Below are positions 58,755 through 64,000 of a DNA stretch of 64,000 bases, in pieces; the stretch's first letter is position 1; each line of letters starts with the position of its first letter. The DNA is from Xanthostigma xanthostigma (lineage: Eukaryota; Arthropoda; Insecta; Raphidioptera; Raphidiidae), in the NCBI GenBank assembly GCA_963575645.1, contig OY754469.1, forward strand, positions 46,706,753 to 46,770,752. Reading direction: 5' to 3'. A program made the translations under genes and the position numbers. Under the pieces are notes generated by a model that was given only the letters and a program-made list of their open reading frames with translations, ran no database searches and was not told where the DNA came from.

Positions 58755-59067
58755 TATGAACATGTATAATATTCGTTACATATATTATTATAATTTCTAA
58801 CTTACATTGTAAACATTATAGATAGATAATAATAAAAGTTATAATATACCTCAATGCAAGTTAAGATGGTAAATTGTAAAAATAATTCTAATATACATGA
58901 TCATTTATTATGAATCTCGACAAATTTTTTAATTTAAAATTTTCATAAAACAGTTTTCTTATAAAATTGTTCTGTCAATTGTGCAAATAATATTGTACTA
59001 ATGTATAAGAAAGGCTATCTCTATACAAACTGCATTTTGTTTACAAGGTAGAATTTGTTAAAATTTG

Positions 59068-59688
59068 TTAACTAATTATATTGCCATAAATGTTATTTAA
59101 CCCATCTATGTCCGTTCTCTTATTGACAGTGTTTGAATTTTTTTTGATGTAACACATCTCCAAAAAAAGTCTTTTTTGTAAATTCACTTCTTTATGTAGT
59201 ATTTTTGGTTCATTAAAGTTAAAATTGTGATCATTAGAGATGGAGTGATGAACCAGTGCTGAATGATTATTAATGTCACATGGTTTTCCTAAGGATTTCT
59301 TTACATCATTTTTGTGTTGGTAAACACGATTTTTTAAGTATTGAGAAGTTTGTCCAACATAAATGGCATTACAATTACTACATTCTAAACTATAGATCAG
59401 ATTTGATTCTAACATTTTTGAGTGTTTAAATTTTGTTTTTGAGAAGAAATGATCTGCAATTCGATTACAATTTCTATATGTTAATTTAATATTCTGTTTA
59501 AATACTTTATTTAATTTTTCAGACAGTTCTGTGATGTATGGAATTGAAAAATATCCTTCTGTTATAGTGTTGTTGTTATGATTGTTATCCGATTTATTTG
59601 TGTTTGTGTGTGTTTTATTATATAGTGACGTAGCTTGAATTGGTGTTGTGTTTAAGTTAGTAGTAGTTGTTGTATGTGTGTTGTATGT
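59068..59688 (-). CDS. Penelope-like element: linker and GIY-YIG endonuclease (partial)
   Basis: The frame is open from just inside the right terminal repeat (stop at 59689-59691) to a stop at 59068-59070, 206 residues. The first methionine (59415) is internal and is not taken as the true start. The N-terminal ~50 residues are Asn/Thr-rich. A linker follows (FSIPYITELSEKLNKVF, then YRNCNRIADHFFSK), like the segment between RT and nuclease in Penelope proteins. The nuclease domain has CSNCNAIYVGQTSQYLKNRV, where AIY-YVG replaces the GIY-YIG pair, the Penelope-type CxxC, the catalytic Arg (LKNRVYQHK), a His-rich HHSISNDH and a Glu in LFLEMCYI. The RT palm and fingers are absent. The role in a full element is to nick the target for primed reverse transcription; this copy cannot mobilise itself. 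Confidence 0.85.
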   Translation of the reverse strand, partial: TYNTHTTTTTNLNTTPIQATSLYNKTHTNTNKSDNNHNNNTITEGYFSIPYITELSEKLNKVFKQNIKLTYRNCNRIADHFFSKTKFKHSKMLESNLIYSLECSNCNAIYVGQTSQYLKNRVYQHKNDVKKSLGKPCDINNHSALVHHSISNDHNFNFNEPKILHKEVNLQKRLFLEMCYIKKNSNTVNKRTDIDGLNNIYGNIIS

Positions 59689-59693
59689 TCATA

Positions 59694-59733
59694 GGCCCTG
59701 ATGATGAAAATATATTTTTCGAAACGTTGGCCA
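59694..59733 (+). ncRNA. Hammerhead ribozyme core
   Basis: GGCC-CTGATGA (59698-59704)-T-GAAAA-TATAT-TTTTC-GAAA (59721-59724)-C-GTTGGCC. The invariant CUGAUGA and GAAA boxes are intact, stem II is 5 bp with a 5-base loop, and the outer GGCC words can pair as helix I. Helix III would be very short, as reported for Penelope-type hammerheads. Cleavage is inferred, not shown. Confidence 0.7.
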
Positions 59734-59835
59734 CAAGCGATACACTGGTAAAGCTTATTTTCAATTGTTCCTCAACCAAATAAATCTCCTTCAATACATA
59801 TTTTGGAACAAACTTCTACTAACAGTATTATTATT

Positions 59836-60956
59836 ATTATTATTATAAATTGAGGTTTAACATTACCATGAACAGTGAACACCCAATAGAATTGTTTTAA
59901 TCAAGACACATATTTCAAAGTGGATTTGAATTATTACGAAGTAAAAGTTGTTTTGGAAAATTAAACTTCACACATAAACAAAAACTCTCTCTACGCTTTT
60001 TCAGTATAGCTAAATAGTAAGAAGCGCAACAGACCTGCATTATAGGGGAAACCGGTGTCGATTCAACTCATAACTTACTTCATTGTGGTTACATACGGTG
60101 TCTAAGTTTAGCATGGAGCAATCTTGTATAAAAAAAATCCCAGATCATAATTCTTGAAGTTATGTGTTGTTAGTTTAATCAATACACGCTATACTAAATA
60201 TTTTACACCAATGCGAGCGCCATGTACTGAACGTAACAGCAAACCAGACTGAGCTACAGCAAAGCGTGGCCGGGCACAGCTAGTTGGTAATATAATTTTT
60301 AATTTGGAATATCAAAAATTATATCCTTAAAAATTATCAACGAGATAAAACTAACCCATTGTAAAAAAAGGTATAGAGAAAATTTTGATAAATAATAGTT
60401 AGCATTATTTTATGTATGCCCTTTAAATGTTCCCACAAAAATATTTAATTTTTACCAGATGGGAAAAGAACACATTTTTTCACCTTAAAATGATAAATAT
60501 TAAAGCAATGATAACATATAGTTTGAATAATTTAAAGATGTTTCAAATAGCCCAAGTATTCCCTATACAAGTGTATTTATAACGCACGGGCGTCACTGTT
60601 TTATTTATTCGATTACCTTCTTCTCGAAATTTGTACAGGTTTATATTATATGAATATTAGTACATATATTTTCTTTTTGTCTTGACTCTTCAATATTCAT
60701 CTATTAAAAATGCATGAACTATGATATTCGAAATTCACATTATTTATCGGAATGTGTATTTCAATTGTAACAATTATTATTTTATTCAACATATTTATTA
60801 ATGTAAGTTTGTAACATGAATATGATTTAATTCAATACATTTATTAATTTAAGTTTTTTACTACTTCCTAGTTCATACGCTCCGCTGCCATCTTTCCTCT
60901 GTTTCTCTACACGACTTCCAGAGTGACTTTTTAATACGTGGTGTTACACAATAACA
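59836..60956. other. Gene-poor spacer
   Basis: AT-rich, with a TATT repeat at its left edge. No gene or element recognised. Confidence 0.5.
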
Positions 60957-61388
60957 TTAAGAGTATTCGTCCCTGCAAATACCCCCTGCATCCTTCATCT
61001 CAAATTTTTTCCCGTCGCCTAAAAACGGTTCGCGCTCTCCCGACGCTATTTTTAAAGCTAGAGGGTTCTGGTAAACGCCAAATGAAAAACAAAGAATCAG
61101 ACTACAGATCCTTCAGGCGAATTTTTTAAAAAAACAGTTTCGCCTACGTGTGAAATATTACGTAACTTATTATTTTTTTCAAAAGATTGTAAGTTTTTTC
61201 TGGAATTTTTTTTTCAAAAAATTCGCCTGAATGATCTGTAGTCTGATTCTTTGTCTTTCATTTGGCGTTTACTAGAACCCTCTAGCTTTAAAAATAGCGT
61301 CGGGAGAGCGCGAACCGTTTTTAGGCGAGGGGAAAAGATTTGAGATGAAGGGTGCAGGGGGTATTTGCCGGGACGAATACTCTTACCT
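60957..61388. repeat. Long inverted repeat, ~170-bp arms
   Basis: Left arm 60957-61128 (GAGTATTCGTCCC, AAACGGTTCGCGCTCTCCCG, GACTACAGATC) and right arm 61218-61388 are reverse complements with a few substitutions. About 90 bp lies between. Both arms encode the same 60-residue chance peptide read outward-in, which is a by-product of the duplication and not a gene pair. Confidence 0.85.
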
Positions 61389-62156
61389 CCTCTACACACG
61401 AGGCTGGCTTTGCTGGGATTGTGACGGCTGACTGCGTGGTCTCACAATTTTTTTCAAACTTAGATCAATAATTATTTTAGTCCAAATACCTATGATACTA
61501 TCAATATTATTATTTTTTGGATGTGAACTATTGATGATTATTTCTTTGTATTGTTTACATTTCATAACGAAAAAAAATACCAGTTGTCAATCTCAAGTTT
61601 AAACAATATATATCTAACGTTTGTTTTTATTAGATACAAAGTAAGGAATATATAATATGACTCGTTTATATGTGTGAGTGGATATCAGATTCTGTATCGC
61701 ATATTGGCTATGCGAAATGGGGAGGCGTCTCGGCTGTCTTCAACAGCAGTCGTACTGTCATAGCTCAAGGCGCAAAAGATCTGCACTGAGAAAAGACAGG
61801 CTATGCGAAACATATTAAAAGTATAAAAGGACAGAATGCATTATGATCAAGAATGGGAAAATATTATATTTAAACTCGATTTAAATGTGTTAAAAATATT
61901 TTTTTGAAAATATTGACGTTTTCATTTTTAAATAAAAAATATGTTCAGTTTCTTCAAAATATTGGATTGCAAACTACATCCCAATGTTTCCCCTGGGGGA
62001 GCCTGCTTTCTTAATTTACTAAATTACAAAAAAAAAAAACTTAACAGTCTGTAACTTGAAAACAAAAAGCGATCGGACATTAGTGTATAGAAATTTTTTA
62101 AAATTATTTTTTGGTCCTCTATCACGTGTTGCAATACAGTTGGTTCTGTCATCCTG
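61389..62156. other. Spacer
   Basis: No recognised feature. Confidence 0.5.
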
Positions 62157-62496
62157 TATATAAAATTATCGTGTCACAATTTTGGTCGCGTAATTTACGC
62201 TATAGGATATAGTTTTTATTAAATATTTTGTACAAAATTACGGTGTTTTCTCAAAAAAACGGTTTTAGTAGCATGCAACGACATCTGATAAAATTTACTC
62301 AAAGCTAATAGTTGAGAAGCAAACAAAAAAAAAACGGCATTAGTACCAAGAAACGACATCTGACAGAGTTCGCTCAAAGCTAGTAGTTCAGAAGCAAATC
62401 TGCTAGAATTTGCTTAAAGGTATTAGTTCAGAAGCAAATCTGATAGAATTTGTTCAAATGTATGAGTTCAGACGGCGGGCCGCAAACGAAAAACAC
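62157..62496 (+). mobile_element. Helitron with internal minisatellite, 3'-truncated plus copy
   Basis: Begins in a decayed TATATAAAATTATCGTGTCA and runs through TACGCTATAGGATATAGTTT, then ~40-bp units (AGAAGCAAATCTGATAGAAT plus TTGCTCAAAGCTATTAGTTC-like sequence) in about four copies, ending at GGCGGGCCGC. It is the inverted relative of 63364-63822 but stops before the CTAGT hairpin. Confidence 0.7.
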
Positions 62497-62555
62497 CTTG
62501 CTATTACTGGACTAACGCTTTAACCAGTCGGCCATACCGATATCGTAGCTTGTGT
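62497..62555 (-). pseudogene. Partial tRNA-like sequence (Leu/Ser-type D arm)
   Basis: The minus strand reads TATGGCCGACTGGTTAAAGC, then GTTAGTCCAGTAATAGCAAG. The A-box/D-arm pattern GGCCGAGTGGTTAA is typical of tRNA-Leu/Ser. No T arm follows because the Helitron begins there. It is probably a tRNA or SINE-head fragment. Confidence 0.35.
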
Positions 62556-63363
62556 CGTTATTGTGGTATAGAAGTGTAACAGTTATTCTACGTAATATAC
62601 TACATTTACAATAACAGTAATAGGTATTTTTTTTATTTTAACTATTAGCTGTCAAAAATAATAAAATAAAACTGTTTATAAAAATTAAACTACTGAACAC
62701 ATTTGTGTGAATTTAAATAGGGTTCTGGTTTGATACTGAACAAAGTGAATAAAATATAACCCAAGGCAATCCGACCCAAATTGCGATCTGTAGCATACGT
62801 ACAGACCAACCGACAACTGCTGTTTATAATTTTCAATTACAATTTTAATAGTATTTATGAGCTCGAATTGATTTAAAAATGGTTCTGTTTTATAGATCAG
62901 AATCTTCTCTTTTCAAAAAGCTTCAATTTGAATGGATTTCGTGTGAAATTAACTTAGATATAACTTCTTATATGAACGAAAGTCAGCTCTGACGCACAAA
63001 GCGATAATAAAGCACATGCCGCTAGTTTAGCGGTATGTGCAATTGTCCACATCTTAAACGAATACTGCATTCAGAGTTCACCTATCCTTTATCCACTAAC
63101 AGGTGATATGGAAATCCAGCATAGAACATTATCATGCATGAAGGGTTAGAGAAGACGGTGGAAAGTATTATATCATCGCCGTGACAGCTACGTCCTCACA
63201 GAGCTATATTATAGAAAAGCTAGTGACAACACTGACAACAGCTGTAACATTATATACGTAAGTATGCTACAAGAAAACTAATTATGTCTGAAAGAATAGA
63301 AAATAAGTTGTTATTCTACTAGAGAACTGAACTGAGAATAATGTCAGTGAGTCTTATAAAGTT
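62556..63363. other. Spacer with a small hairpin
   Basis: 63012-63040 is a hairpin (GCACATGCCGCTA...TAGCGGTATGTGC, loop GTT). No gene recognised. Confidence 0.5.
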
Positions 63364-63822
63364 ACTAGCGCTCCGTCTCGGTTTCACCCGGGTGCAATAG
63401 ATAAAATTCTGCAAAATGTATTTCGTTTACGGCCCGGCGTCTGAACTAATAGCTTTGAGCAAATTCTACCAGATTTGCTCCTGAACTAATAGCTTTGAGT
63501 AAATTCTACTAGATTTGCTTCTGAACTAATAGCTTTGAGCGAATTGTAACGGATGGCGCTAGTTAGTACTAAAAGAGCTTTTTTTTTGCTTGCTTCTGGA
63601 CTAATAGCTTTGAGTAAATTCTATCAGATGTCGTTACATGCTGCTAAAACAGTTTTTTTGAGAAAATATCGTTATTTTGTACAAAATATTTAATAAAAAC
63701 TATCCTATAGCGTAAGTTGCATCAAGCAAGACACATTTACAAATTTTCATTAAAATTGATTCAGTGGTTTCGGAGATTAACGTGGTCAAAATTGTGACTT
63801 GAGAATTTTATATATATAGATT
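63364..63822 (-). mobile_element. Helitron with internal minisatellite, complete minus copy
   Basis: On the minus strand it begins TCTATATATATAAAATTCTC at 63822 and ends with hairpin CACCCGGGTGAAACCGAGAC, then GGAGCGCTAGT, at 63364. Inside, a ~43-bp unit (GAAGCAAATCTAGTAGAATT plus TACTCAAAGCTATTAGTTCA) is repeated about four times. The start and the hairpin match Helitron ends; it is a different subfamily from copies A-E but shares the terminal hairpin. Confidence 0.75.
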
Positions 63823-64000
63823 AGTTAACAACAAACTTAATGGAACTATGTAAAGCATATCCGTGCAAGGTTTGTATGAAAAATTTTTTTTGGAAAATCC
63901 ACCGGAGAAGTCGAAAATTTAGATGGTGTTTTTACATGAAAATCTCAATAAAAAATATGTGAGTAAGTACTAAGTGTAAACGGAAAGGTCAATATAATAT
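63823..64000. other. Window end, no feature
   Basis: AT-rich; nothing recognised. Confidence 0.5.

Larger units (their letters stand above)
58656..59825 (-). mobile_element. Penelope-like retroelement with inverted terminal repeats
   Basis: Two ~105-bp inverted copies (58658-58765 and 59687-59795; AATAAGCTTTACCAGTGTAT / ATACACTGGTAAAGCTTATT) bracket a GIY-YIG coding frame on the minus strand. Each repeat carries a hammerhead core. Inverted or direct terminal repeats, hammerhead motifs and a C-terminal GIY-YIG nuclease are known Penelope-like features. The reverse transcriptase part is missing, so it is internally deleted or 5'-truncated. TATTATTATT occurs on both sides (58646-58655 and 59826-59835) and may be the target duplication, but it is low-complexity. 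Confidence 0.8.

Noticed and set aside
60938..61399. Two similar 60-residue frames in opposite orientation
   Set aside because: They are the two arms of one inverted repeat, not a gene pair.

Overview
This window looks like gene-poor nuclear DNA from an animal, most likely an insect. It is strongly AT-rich with scattered microsatellites. It is packed with Helitrons, a Penelope-like element, non-LTR retrotransposon remnants, tRNA-derived SINEs and many small terminal-inverted-repeat DNA elements. I found no intact host protein-coding gene and no prokaryotic operon structure. Almost every open frame is a short chance frame or a piece of a transposon. The only open frame with a confident family assignment is the GIY-YIG end of a Penelope-like retroelement (59068-59688, minus). 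Three LINE reverse-transcriptase tails (46.1, 53.9 and 57.8 kb) are recognisable but broken or fragmentary. The host species cannot be fixed from the sequence. The Helitron ends and the SINE head resemble families I recall from insects; that is memory, not a search.

Layout. 0-13 kb: two Helitrons, a hAT-type MITE with an 8-bp target duplication, several foldback repeats, and the first copy of a small Penelope-like repeat (called H1 here) with a 15-bp target duplication. 13-25 kb: more foldbacks, pogo-type and Harbinger-like MITEs and a second hAT MITE. 26-29 kb: a tRNA-Gln-like pseudogene, then five tandem ~134-bp units that each carry a heat-shock element, a TATA box and an initiator on the minus strand, then a Helitron carrying a tRNA-Lys-like passenger. 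31-46 kb: pogo elements, one of which splits a palindromic minisatellite, a SINE, a hAT MITE, Harbinger-like copies, H1 copies and a LINE remnant. 47-58 kb: a second SINE copy, nested Helitron/MITE insertions, more H1 copies, a large foldback, and LINE tails broken by younger insertions. 58.6-59.8 kb: a Penelope-like element flanked by inverted repeats that contain hammerhead ribozyme cores. 60-64 kb: a long hairpin and two oppositely oriented Helitrons with an internal ~40-bp minisatellite.

Most interesting points. (1) H1: small Penelope-like elements of 79-317 bp, five with target duplications of 7-15 bp; the longer copies carry a hammerhead-like core, so they resemble non-autonomous retrozymes that could be driven by a related Penelope element. 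(2) The tandem heat-shock promoter array with no recognisable gene downstream. (3) The Helitron subfamily with a tRNA-Lys-like passenger whose anticodon position reads GTC in both copies. Nested insertions give a relative order of arrival for several families.
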